A DNA stretch of 6,596 nucleotides from the NCBI GenBank assembly GCA_045657185.1, contig JAZOSO010000123.1:1-6596 (forward strand), read 5' to 3'. Shown piece after piece: positions 1-6,382 of the stretch. Positions within the stretch are counted from its first letter, which is position 1, and each line of letters begins with the position of its first letter. A program made the translations under genes and the position numbers. The notes under the pieces are model-generated. The model was not told the origin of the DNA and did no database searches. It saw nothing but the letters and a program-made list of their open reading frames with translations. Source of the stretch: RGIG5270 sp045657185. GTDB taxonomy: Bacteria; Verrucomicrobiota; Lentisphaeria; Victivallales; Victivallaceae.

Positions 1-189
1 TTATATTCTCCCTGCTGAATATGACCGTTTGGAGTCATTATGCCGCGAACTGCGCATAACATTGATTTCTTCCATCAATACTGCTAAAAGCAATGTAAAA
101 TAATCATTCCGTGTGCGAGAACGCTGTTTCTCAGTCAGAGAACGCAAAAACAGCAAAAAATACCCTGAAATTATCTGCGATAGAATTTT
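1..189 (-). other. Gene-poor left edge with an unsupported in-frame open stretch
   Basis: After the GH130 stop at 190-192, the same minus-strand frame stays open for 62 codons until a TAA at 1-3. The only ATG starts in it are at 75 (24 codons) and within that short frame. The first half of the conceptual peptide is hydrophobic, and the rest is rich in Arg and Ser. No ribosome binding site precedes the ATG at 75. I recognise no family. It is most likely a 3' untranslated stretch that happens to be open; a short real gene or a pseudogene tail cannot be excluded. Confidence 0.2.
123..154. other. Bulged hairpin downstream of the last GH130 gene
   Basis: GCTGT (123-127) pairs with ACAGC (150-154), and inside it TTCTC (128-132) pairs with GAGAA (138-142) around a five-base loop; the 3' side has a seven-base bulge. 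It lies 36 bases after the operon's last stop codon. It could mark the transcript end, but on the minus strand the T-run (160-155) comes before the stem rather than after it, so it is not a canonical Rho-independent terminator. It may protect the 3' end of the mRNA. Confidence 0.35.
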
Positions 190-1356
190 TTAAAGAACAG
201 AAAGCAGTGAAGAAAAATCACATTCAGCAATGCCGACAACTCTGTCGGCTGCACCGTAACCGAAAAGCATTCTGCCGTTTTTCTGTACCAGCATGGAACA
301 GGTAAAAACACATGGAATCGTGAAATCTTCCTCAAGTTCCCAAGCGTTTTCAGCAAAAAGTAATCGTTCTGAAGGTCTTTTTATGATTTTCGGCAAGCCG
401 TCATTCTGTTCTTCAAGAATCATAAATGATTGAGTGTAGCCGACAATATCATCCTGTTTGCCGTGATAAGGCAAGAGCCATTTACCTTTTTCAAGTTCAA
501 TCGGCGCACAGCTTGCTCCGATACGGTTAGCTTCCCATTCATATTCGGGGACGGCAAAGAGAAATTCCACGGCTTTGCCGTCGGCAAAATCCGTGAAATT
601 ATCACCGAGAGCAAGAAAAATCGAAGGAGCCTTGCAATTTTTGCCTGTCTCATAATTCCATGGCTCTTTGGGACGATGAATACAAACGATATGCTCTTTG
701 TTATTTATTTTCAAACGGCGCGGAAAAAGTACAACATCACGGTCATCGCTGATATCTCCCCGGTGCAGAGGTGTAATAAACTTAAACGCATTTTCGTAAT
801 TGCGTTTTTTTAGTTCGTTCAAATCAACTTTGTATAATAGAGTCACAGTACGGTTTTCGGTGATTGACGGTGGATATTTACTCTTATCAAATGCCCAGTC
901 GGGCATACATTGAACCGGGTCGTCATGGTCCCAGTAGGGACCAGGAGGAAACGCACGGCAGGCAACGGTAAGATAAAGTTCATTTTCAAAATAAAACAAA
1001 CGGGGGTCCTCAATACAGCCGTTGGCGTAGTCAGCCATTTGGCCGTTGCGGAATGACTGTAAGCGGAATTTTTGCTCATCGTATTCCAGTCGGGGAATCA
1101 TTGCGGGACGGGAGAAATCGAAATCCCAATCTTTGCCGCCGTTGTGACTTACTCCGAATCCGAGAAAAATCGGGTAGGGTGCAGGTTTCCCGTCAATTTG
1201 TGCTTCGTGCCATGCTCCTGTTGAACGGAAAAGCATGTAAATGATATTATCATCGTCGGGGTCGGAAATCATGGGGGGATTAAGCACCATTTTTTCCGTC
1301 CACGGACAATTTTTATTCGGAGCAAGTATTTTTCTGCGTATAAAATCAACACTCAT
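190..1356 (-). CDS. GH130 family glycoside phosphorylase-like protein (388 aa)
   Basis: This is a member of the five-bladed beta-propeller family GH130, whose characterised members mostly phosphorolyse beta-mannosides to mannose 1-phosphate; some are hydrolases. Visible family motifs in order are IEDPRL (115-120, D117 the expected general acid), DVVLFPRRL (207-215), IHRP (226-229), NRIGASCAPIE (277-287), WLLPYHG (293-299) and GYGAADRVVGIA (366-377). Basic residues R228, R278 and H298 occupy the positions that bind phosphate in phosphorylases, which favours phosphorolysis over hydrolysis (inference). No signal peptide is seen, so it should be cytosolic. It is longer than its neighbour and carries an extra aromatic- and proline-rich loop around 134-165. 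The start is seven bases after the upstream GH130 stop, with a weak GGAA at 1367-1370 abutting that stop, suggesting translational coupling. It is the last gene of the block. The family is secure; the substrate is not known. Confidence 0.9.
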   Translation of the reverse strand: MSVDFIRRKILAPNKNCPWTEKMVLNPPMISDPDDDNIIYMLFRSTGAWHEAQIDGKPAPYPIFLGFGVSHNGGKDWDFDFSRPAMIPRLEYDEQKFRLQSFRNGQMADYANGCIEDPRLFYFENELYLTVACRAFPPGPYWDHDDPVQCMPDWAFDKSKYPPSITENRTVTLLYKVDLNELKKRNYENAFKFITPLHRGDISDDRDVVLFPRRLKINNKEHIVCIHRPKEPWNYETGKNCKAPSIFLALGDNFTDFADGKAVEFLFAVPEYEWEANRIGASCAPIELEKGKWLLPYHGKQDDIVGYTQSFMILEEQNDGLPKIIKRPSERLLFAENAWELEEDFTIPCVFTCSMLVQKNGRMLFGYGAADRVVGIAECDFSSLLSVL

Positions 1357-1363
1357 TTTATAA

Positions 1364-2335
1364 TTATTCCGATTCTTTGATTATTCTGTCAATTACTTCG
1401 TCTGTATAAGCAAAAGCTATTCCGACGCAGGTATCAGCACAGCCGTAATAAATTGCCAGTCGTCCCGTTTTGCTGTCGGCAAGCATTCCGCAGGGGAAAA
1501 CCACATTCGGAACATCCCCGCACTGTTCGTAATTTTCAATCGGAGTCATAAGAAGTTTGCGGCTTCTGGCAATGACTTTTTCGGGATTGTCACGGTCAAG
1601 CAGTGCCGCACCCATACTGTAAAGCATTCCTGCACAGCTTTGAATCACTCCGTGATAGAAAAGCAGCCAGCCTTTATCTGTTTCAAGCGGAGCAGGACCT
1701 GCACCTATTTTCATTCTCTGCCAGCCTGAAGTCGGGCGCATTATTTCACGGTGTTTGCCCCAATAGACAAGGTCATGACTTGAGCTGATATAAATATTGC
1801 CGAAAGGTGTATGCGCGGGATCGCTCGGACGGCTGAGCATTTTGTATTCTCCGTTTATTTTGCGAGGAAAAAGAACACCGTTGCGGTTGCAGGGCAGAAA
1901 TGCATTTTCAAGCTGGTGAAATGTTTCAAAATCATCGGTCCATGCAACGCCTATTGTCGGTTCCCATTTGAGACCGTTGCACCATGTAATATAAATTTTT
2001 CCCTCAAGTTCAGTCAGGCGGGGGTCATAACCGTAATCCTGAATATCGGTAAATCCTGTAAATTTTATCGGTTCAGGGTCAATATCCCAGTTGATGCCGT
2101 CATCACTGAATCCGCGGTGAAGAAAAGGTACACGGTCGCCGAATTCAATGCGGAAAACTCCCGCAAATTTGCCTTTGAACGGAATTACCGCAGAATTGCA
2201 GATATTATGTGCTCCGATGTTGCCGTGACGTTTGATTATCGGATTGGCGGGATGCCGCCATACAGTGTCCTTGCAGTTTGCGGGACGTTCGATAAACGGA
2301 ATGTTCGGAAGTTCATTACAGAAAATTTTTGTCAT
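1364..2335 (-). CDS. GH130 family beta-mannoside phosphorylase-like protein (323 aa)
   Basis: This second GH130 protein has the usual length for mannosyl-glucose or mannooligosaccharide phosphorylases. Motifs in order are NSAVIPFKGKFAGVFRIE (47-64), GYDPRL (102-107, D104 the expected general acid), NGVLFPRKINGEY (152-164), LSRP (167-170), MKIGAGPAPLET (208-219), WLLFYHG (223-229) and YYGCADTCVGIA (296-307). R169, K209 and H228 match the phosphate-binding basic residues of GH130 phosphorylases, so the expected reaction is reversible phosphorolysis of a beta-mannoside, giving alpha-mannose 1-phosphate. Other GH130 substrates cannot be excluded. There is no signal peptide, so it is probably cytosolic. 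A good ribosome binding site (AAGGAT, 2341-2346) lies five bases before the ATG. It sits between the exported TIM-barrel gene (35-base gap) and the other GH130 gene (7-base gap), consistent with one transcript. It is clearly diverged from that second copy and is not a recent duplicate. Confidence 0.92.
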   Translation of the reverse strand: MTKIFCNELPNIPFIERPANCKDTVWRHPANPIIKRHGNIGAHNICNSAVIPFKGKFAGVFRIEFGDRVPFLHRGFSDDGINWDIDPEPIKFTGFTDIQDYGYDPRLTELEGKIYITWCNGLKWEPTIGVAWTDDFETFHQLENAFLPCNRNGVLFPRKINGEYKMLSRPSDPAHTPFGNIYISSSHDLVYWGKHREIMRPTSGWQRMKIGAGPAPLETDKGWLLFYHGVIQSCAGMLYSMGAALLDRDNPEKVIARSRKLLMTPIENYEQCGDVPNVVFPCGMLADSKTGRLAIYYGCADTCVGIAFAYTDEVIDRIIKESE

Positions 2336-2340
2336 ATTTT

Positions 2341-2346
2341 ATCCTT
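2341..2346 (-). promoter_or_regulatory. Ribosome binding site of the 323-aa GH130 gene
   Basis: AAGGAT on the minus strand lies five bases before the ATG at 2335. It fixes that start and is stronger than the sites in front of the two flanking enzyme genes. Confidence 0.65.
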
Positions 2347-2370
2347 ATTGGTTTTATATTTTAATTTTAT

Positions 2371-4371
2371 TTATTGTGCGGGGAACAAAATATCTGAATC
2401 AATGTTTTTTGCAGTAAAGCGGTAACAATTATCGGAGATTTTTTTGAATCTGCCGTATTCAGATTTTAAATTTGCATTTGCCGGGAGAGTTATTTCCGCA
2501 TTGACGGGCCCGAAAGCTGCAGCGATGATGCAAAGTCTGCCGTTTTCATCGGAGAAAGCCCTGAGCAGCAGATTATCTTTGTTGTCGGCTTTGACTTTTA
2601 TTGCGGGAGCTTGCCTGACACTCATAATATAAGGTTCAAGTTTGCGGAGCATGGAAGTAAGGTCTTTTGCCATTGCCATGCGTTTTTGAGAAATACCCGG
2701 CTCAAAGCGGTCTGCTTTTATGATGTCAGATTGACTGTAAAATATAAAACCTTTGGCTCCGAGAATTGCATGAATTAAAGTTTGAATACGCATTTCTTCG
2801 GGTGTCGGCCAACGGAATTTTTTATATTCCTCCTTATTTTTCGCCTTGTAACTGCCCCAGTTGAACATCTGCGGTACACACCAGTGCGGCAGGCGGGCTT
2901 TATCCATTTTTTTGTAAGCTTCAATGTGCTGTTTCAGCTGGGGAATGATGTTTTTGTCATTGATTCCGTATGGATAAATATCAAGACCTCCGATATCCAT
3001 GGCAACTGCGTATTGCGGAAAAAGATAACTCTGCTGAACCATACTTACGACATAAGCCGGATGCCAGACATCAAGTTTGTTGATTGCTTCGCGCATTTTT
3101 ACGAGATTCGGGAGGGAGCCGAGGGGACGTTCATCCCCGATATAATAAGCAAGAAGTGCGGGATGATTTCTGATATCTGCAACAATCTTTTCAAGAATGT
3201 CAAGTTCACCTTTTTTGCCATTGTACCATACACCGCCTGAACCGGGTTCACAGGGAATCAATGAAAATATGTATTTCAAATTGTGTTTCTGAACCAAATC
3301 AAGCATGGAAATAATTTTCTGACGGTCGGACTTGACATTAGTGTAATCAAGGAGACAGTTAAATCCTGCTTCCTCAATCATTTTGAGCGACCTCGCAGCC
3401 GCATAACCGTAACAGCCGACAGGCATGAAAGGTTTGCCGTTGACGATAAGTCTGCCGTATTTGTCAATAAAAGCTGCATTGGCAGGAATTTTATCATCGG
3501 CGGGACGGACGGAGAAATTGAACTGCTGTTTTTCAAGAAAAAGTTTTTTGTTGAGGTCAAGCAGTTGAACATGCATGATTGCGTTACCGACTGTCAAAGT
3601 TCCGAAATCACCTTCAAAAACGCCGTTTTTGTCGGATTTAAGCAGTAATTCACGGACTTTGCCGTCGTTGCGAAGCGTGACATGTGCGCCGAGCATATGG
3701 CCAAAACGTGAATCGCAAACGAGTTTGAATTTGCCGTTTTGATTGCGGAAAGTCAGCATTTTGGGTTCATTTACAACGACAGCATGAATTTCACCGTTGC
3801 CGCCGGTGACAGTTAAATCGTCAATCCATGCTGTGCCTGTCCAGTCTTTGCGTAAATAAAAAACGATGCGTGCCTTGTCAAATTTTCTTTTGCCGAGGCT
3901 TGCAGTTGAAACTTTCAGAGTGTATTTTTTGAACTCTTCTGTCGGCATTATCGAGGGGTATTCACCTTTGACATATTTGCCGTTTAAAGTGTATTCAATA
4001 CAGACAAGTCCGACACCAACATATCCGTTATGACGGCGTAAATTTTCTCCCCGTGCATAAAATTCAACGGTATAATCTGTCTGTGCTTTTAAGTCAAGCG
4101 GAATGGCAAAAACACTGTATTCTGTTGGATTTGAACGGGTGAATTTCAAACATCCGCTGCCGTTGATGCCTTCACGTGCAAGTGAATAGCCTTTTTCTTT
4201 TATACCGTTGATTCCGAAGGGCGCTTCAAATCCTGTATTGTAAATGACTTTGCGGGAGATGCCGGGTTTGAAATCTGCAAGTTTTTTCTGTATTTCAGGT
4301 GAAATACCGTCATTTCCGGCGGCATTGGCGAGTAATGCCCCGAACAGTAAAAATGATAATAATTTTTTCAT
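2371..4371 (-). CDS. Exported TIM-barrel glycoside hydrolase-like protein with N-terminal beta-sandwich domains (666 aa)
   Basis: The start at 4371 is chosen because it gives a clear signal peptide (MKKLLSFLLFGALLANAAG, cleavage near 17-19). An in-frame ATG 39 bases upstream would add 13 charged residues and overlap the pilin gene. Residues about 40-190 look like a CBM4/9-type carbohydrate-binding beta-sandwich, ending in the typical WIDDLTV. Residues about 200-290 look like a second beta-sandwich. Residues about 300-580 form an (alpha/beta)8 barrel whose eight strands can be traced: MPVGCYG, FNCLLDY, YIFSLIP, LLAYYIGDE, AYVVSM, GGLDIYP, HWCVPQMF and GFIFYS. A small beta domain (about 590-666) closes the protein. 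E414 in IGDERP at strand 4 resembles the acid/base of clan GH-A. At strand 7, where clan A has its nucleophile Glu, the sequence has Q501. It is therefore GH-like, but the mechanism and substrate are uncertain. It probably acts outside the cytoplasm, ahead of the GH130 pair. Confidence 0.8.
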   Translation of the reverse strand: MKKLLSFLLFGALLANAAGNDGISPEIQKKLADFKPGISRKVIYNTGFEAPFGINGIKEKGYSLAREGINGSGCLKFTRSNPTEYSVFAIPLDLKAQTDYTVEFYARGENLRRHNGYVGVGLVCIEYTLNGKYVKGEYPSIMPTEEFKKYTLKVSTASLGKRKFDKARIVFYLRKDWTGTAWIDDLTVTGGNGEIHAVVVNEPKMLTFRNQNGKFKLVCDSRFGHMLGAHVTLRNDGKVRELLLKSDKNGVFEGDFGTLTVGNAIMHVQLLDLNKKLFLEKQQFNFSVRPADDKIPANAAFIDKYGRLIVNGKPFMPVGCYGYAAARSLKMIEEAGFNCLLDYTNVKSDRQKIISMLDLVQKHNLKYIFSLIPCEPGSGGVWYNGKKGELDILEKIVADIRNHPALLAYYIGDERPLGSLPNLVKMREAINKLDVWHPAYVVSMVQQSYLFPQYAVAMDIGGLDIYPYGINDKNIIPQLKQHIEAYKKMDKARLPHWCVPQMFNWGSYKAKNKEEYKKFRWPTPEEMRIQTLIHAILGAKGFIFYSQSDIIKADRFEPGISQKRMAMAKDLTSMLRKLEPYIMSVRQAPAIKVKADNKDNLLLRAFSDENGRLCIIAAAFGPVNAEITLPANANLKSEYGRFKKISDNCYRFTAKNIDSDILFPAQ

Positions 4372-4382
4372 TTCAGCACCGA

Positions 4383-5027
4383 TTACCAGACGTAACCTTT
4401 CCAGTACCATTCAGTATTGGTGATTTTTGCAGGAACACCGACGTGACCGTCAAAGAAGAGGATATTTGATTTGTTGTTGTGGCGTTTTGAAACATCCTGT
4501 GCTGCGGTGCCGTAATCTTTGCCCCACATATCTGAGCTGACATAATCTTTATTCGGAACTTCTTCATAGACAAAAAGAATTACACTGGGGTTCTGAACTC
4601 GGTTGCGTTTGCCGTTGCCGCCTGATATGGCTTTGGTCTGAAATGAGCGGCTCATTGTGTAATATGGAGTTGTAAGAACTGTTTTTTCAGCGGGACAATG
4701 CCAGAATGGAATTGTTTTTGTAAGGCGGGTACCGTAATTTTCAATCAGCCAGAGTCTGTCGTATTGTACATAATTTGCATAGAGAGCAACTGCACGCCAC
4801 CAGTTCTTTTTATCTGCGGACGGGTCCCAGTTGTTCAGCGGAACGATATCGTTGTTGTCATCCATGTAGCTGTTGTAGGTAAAAAAGCTCTGTTTCATGT
4901 TGTTTTTGCATGAAATATCTCTTGCTCTGTCGCGTGCCTTGTTTAAGGCGGGCAGAAGCATGCCTGCGAGAATTGCAATAATAGCGATTACTACAAGCAA
5001 TTCAATTAAAGTGAATGGTTTTTTCAT
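4383..5027 (-). CDS. Type II secretion-like pseudopilin with H-X9-DG C-terminal motif (214 aa)
   Basis: The N-terminus is a class III prepilin signal: KKPFTLIE (2-9), then a hydrophobic helix to about residue 26 and LPALNKAR. The conserved Glu is at +5 (E9) if cleavage occurs before F5. The residue before the cut is Pro rather than the usual Gly. The tail has RHNNKSNILFFDG (182-194), an exact H-X9-DG spacing (H183, D193, G194), known from the prepilin-associated domain abundant in Lentisphaerota and Planctomycetota. C40 and C111 may pair. Such proteins are inserted in the inner membrane, processed by a prepilin peptidase and resemble T2SS pseudopilins; their individual roles are largely unknown. 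No peptidase, ATPase or secretin is nearby, so any machinery must lie elsewhere. The gene has a strong ribosome binding site and sits 11 bases ahead of the exported enzyme gene, hinting at a joint role in secretion or display (inference). Confidence 0.9.
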   Translation of the reverse strand: MKKPFTLIELLVVIAIIAILAGMLLPALNKARDRARDISCKNNMKQSFFTYNSYMDDNNDIVPLNNWDPSADKKNWWRAVALYANYVQYDRLWLIENYGTRLTKTIPFWHCPAEKTVLTTPYYTMSRSFQTKAISGGNGKRNRVQNPSVILFVYEEVPNKDYVSSDMWGKDYGTAAQDVSKRHNNKSNILFFDGHVGVPAKITNTEWYWKGYVW

Positions 5028-5034
5028 TTTTTTA

Positions 5035-5040
5035 CTCCTT
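5035..5040 (-). promoter_or_regulatory. Strong ribosome binding site of the pseudopilin gene
   Basis: AAGGAG on the minus strand, seven bases before the ATG at 5027, is the best Shine-Dalgarno match in the window. It suggests the pilin is made in higher amount than the regulator and the exported enzyme, whose sites are weak. Confidence 0.75.
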
Positions 5041-5072
5041 TTTTTGTGTTTTTGTGTAGATCCTTACGGATG

Positions 5073-6143
5073 TTAATTTATATTATCGGCAGGAGCCATG
5101 CCGACAGAGAGACCTTCACGGATAGTCAGCATGACTTCGATTTTCTGTGGTATAAAATCGCCGTTCAACTGTTTTTCGATTAAATTCCAGATGTTTTGTA
5201 CAGCATGTTCGCAGTGACTGAAAACTGTTGTGGCGGGCGGGTCAAGATTTGCCAGAGTCAAATCTCCGTCAGTGGCGATTACTGAAACATCTTTGCCTAT
5301 GACGAGATTTTTAGATTTGAGAAAATCATAAACGATTTCCGCATCCTTGTCCCAGACAATAAGAGCTGTCGGCATCGGTTCGGTACTGAATGTTTTCTCC
5401 AATGCTTCAAGTATGCAGTCCGGCGGGTATTCACTCTGCCAGTGTTTTTCAATTTTCAGACCGTTTTCCGCCATAAGTCTGTAATATTCAAGTCTGCGGA
5501 ACATCAGAGTCATGGAGTGATAATTATGATAGGATTCCCGCAAATAATGAATGCGTGAATGACCTTTTTGAAGCATATACTGCATTTGCATGGAGATAGT
5601 GCTTGTTGCGGTTACAACTCTGTCGCAATCGGGGAAACGACCTTCGGGGAAAACGGCAACTACAGGTTTATTTGTCTGTTTGAAAAGGTTGATTATTTCC
5701 GACATATTGGGTTGCAAAAGTATGAAACCGCATGAATCATTCAGAGTTGCGATACGGCAATAGTGTTCGGCTGATTCATCTATGCTGACGGAATGCAGGC
5801 GCAAATTGTAATTTTTTGTTTCTGCGCTTTTGAAAAGACCGTTGATTACCTGAGAGAGAAAATTTGGAAAATCGCTTTGAATATAACCTCCGTCATGGCA
5901 GGCAATAAGTTCAAAAGTTGGTTTGATATGCCCTGCAATACGGATGATACCGCTGCGGGGAATACGTTTGATATGATTTTGTTTTTCGAGTTCGTCAAGT
6001 ATAAATTCAACGGCGGCACGGCTTGAGCTGCTTTCTTTTATCAGAGTACGTACAGCGGGAAGTTTTTCTCCGATGACAGTGCTGTATAATGAATGCAATA
6101 CGAATTTGCGTGCGGATTGAATTTTTTCAGAAGAAATTTTCAT
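5073..6143 (-). CDS. GntR-type winged-helix regulator with LacI/periplasmic-binding-like sensor domain (356 aa)
   Basis: Residues about 5-70 are a GntR winged helix, with GEKLPAVRTLIKESSSSRAAV as recognition region, the LDELEKQNHIKRIPRSGIIRI helix and wing. From about 75 on, the protein is a LacI-type periplasmic-binding-like sensor, with GFILLQP (139-145), the KPVVAVFPEG strand (159-168), TALIVWDKDAEIVYDFL (259-275), GKDVSVIATDGD (283-294) and PPATTV (302-307). This GntR-DNA-binding plus LacI-sensor layout is the AraR-like type, which usually represses sugar genes until the sugar binds. It is first in the block and lies 45 bases before the pilin gene, so it probably controls the block and itself through the repeats at 6254-6296. 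The ligand is not readable; a mannoside-derived sugar is a guess from the neighbours. The start lacks a good Shine-Dalgarno, but no better start exists and the winged helix begins right after it. Confidence 0.88.
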   Translation of the reverse strand: MKISSEKIQSARKFVLHSLYSTVIGEKLPAVRTLIKESSSSRAAVEFILDELEKQNHIKRIPRSGIIRIAGHIKPTFELIACHDGGYIQSDFPNFLSQVINGLFKSAETKNYNLRLHSVSIDESAEHYCRIATLNDSCGFILLQPNMSEIINLFKQTNKPVVAVFPEGRFPDCDRVVTATSTISMQMQYMLQKGHSRIHYLRESYHNYHSMTLMFRRLEYYRLMAENGLKIEKHWQSEYPPDCILEALEKTFSTEPMPTALIVWDKDAEIVYDFLKSKNLVIGKDVSVIATDGDLTLANLDPPATTVFSHCEHAVQNIWNLIEKQLNGDFIPQKIEVMLTIREGLSVGMAPADNIN

Positions 6144-6188
6144 TTTACTTTATAATAAAAGAGTTAAGATTTTTTTATTTCTGCTTTT

Positions 6189-6217
6189 AATATAAATCCA
6201 GGTTATTTTAAAGACAA
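6189..6217 (-). promoter_or_regulatory. Candidate sigma-70-like promoter for the regulator and downstream block
   Basis: On the minus strand, TTGTCT (6217-6212, four of six to TTGACA) and TATATT (6194-6189, five of six to TATAAT) are separated by 17 bases. Transcription would start near 6182, leaving a leader of about 40 bases before the ATG at 6143. The surroundings are AT-rich, so chance matches are easy. The orientation and spacing are good, and it is the only well-spaced pair I found before this gene. Confidence 0.4.
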
Positions 6218-6253
6218 TGTTGACGTCCGCAAAAAAATAAAAAAACATCTGAC

Positions 6254-6277
6254 TCTGTGTCGTATTCTGTGTTGTAT
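6254..6277. repeat. 12-base tandem direct repeat upstream of the regulator
   Basis: Two adjacent copies, TCTGTGTCGTAT and TCTGTGTTGTAT, differ at a single position. A related inverted copy follows at 6284-6296. The period of roughly one helical turn would place two protein contacts on the same face of the DNA, as in many operators. It lies about 40 bases upstream of the candidate -35 box. The binding protein is unknown; the adjacent GntR/LacI-type regulator is the natural candidate. Confidence 0.5.
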
Positions 6278-6296
6278 GTTTTGAACACAGTACGAC
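6259..6296. promoter_or_regulatory. Imperfect inverted repeat, candidate operator or RNA hairpin
   Basis: The left arm GTCGTATTCTGTGTT (6259-6273) pairs with the right arm AACACAGTACGAC (6284-6296). All 13 bases of the right arm match, with a two-base TT bulge in the left arm and a 10-base loop. As DNA it could be an operator for the regulator; as RNA it is a stable stem. Its right arm overlaps the next hairpin at 6292-6296, so in RNA the two stems exclude each other. Confidence 0.5.
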
Positions 6297-6341
6297 TTTA
6301 TGGTGTATTTTAGTGAGAAATGTCCCACAAAGTCGTTTTTT
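6292..6341 (+). terminator. Hairpin with T-run, terminator-like on the plus strand
   Basis: ACGACTTTATGG (6292-6303) pairs with CCACAAAGTCGT (6325-6336): eight perfect pairs, one A-C mismatch, then three more pairs, with a 21-base loop. A run of six T (6336-6341), then ATTT, follows on the plus strand. This is the form of a Rho-independent terminator for rightward transcription, although the loop is long and the stem only moderately GC-rich. No plus-strand gene precedes it in the window. It may end a short antisense or divergent RNA, or be one state of an attenuator. Confidence 0.4.
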
Positions 6342-6349
6342 ATTTCCTG

Positions 6350-6377
6350 TTGATATACTAGATTTTTCAAATAAAAT
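6350..6377 (+). promoter_or_regulatory. Candidate plus-strand promoter
   Basis: TTGATA (6350-6355) and TAAAAT (6372-6377) each match five of six consensus bases and are separated by 16 bases. Transcription would start at about 6384, practically on the ATG at 6383, so any transcript would be leaderless or non-coding. The AT-rich context lowers confidence. Confidence 0.35.
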
Positions 6378-6382
6378 TAAAT

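Noticed and set aside
111..305. Plus-strand frame starting with GTG, Lys-rich first half
   Set aside because: It overlaps the 3' end of a well-supported GH130 gene by more than 110 bases, has no ribosome binding site and shows no recognisable family.
1811..2425. Long plus-strand open frame (204 codons)
   Set aside because: It lies antisense to the 323-aa GH130 gene and the end of the TIM-barrel gene. The minus-strand frame has clear family motifs and this one has none, so it is a shadow.
2782..3240. Plus-strand open frame of 152 codons inside the TIM-barrel gene
   Set aside because: It is antisense to the barrel core with its IGDERP motif. The Phe- and Ile-rich composition is typical of an antisense shadow.
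4372..4410. Upstream ATG at 4410 for the exported TIM-barrel protein
   Set aside because: It would put 13 charged residues before the signal peptide and overlap the pilin gene. The start at 4371 gives a textbook signal peptide.
5060..5071. Small inverted repeat ATCC-TTAC-GGAT between the regulator and pilin genes
   Set aside because: A four-base stem with no T-run is too weak to call a terminator; read-through from the regulator into the pilin is more likely.
6144..6382. Known riboswitch, CRISPR array, tRNA or insertion-sequence end
   Set aside because: No regularly spaced repeats, no tRNA-like cloverleaf, no transposase or flanking target duplication could be recognised. Only the hairpins and short repeats listed are supported.
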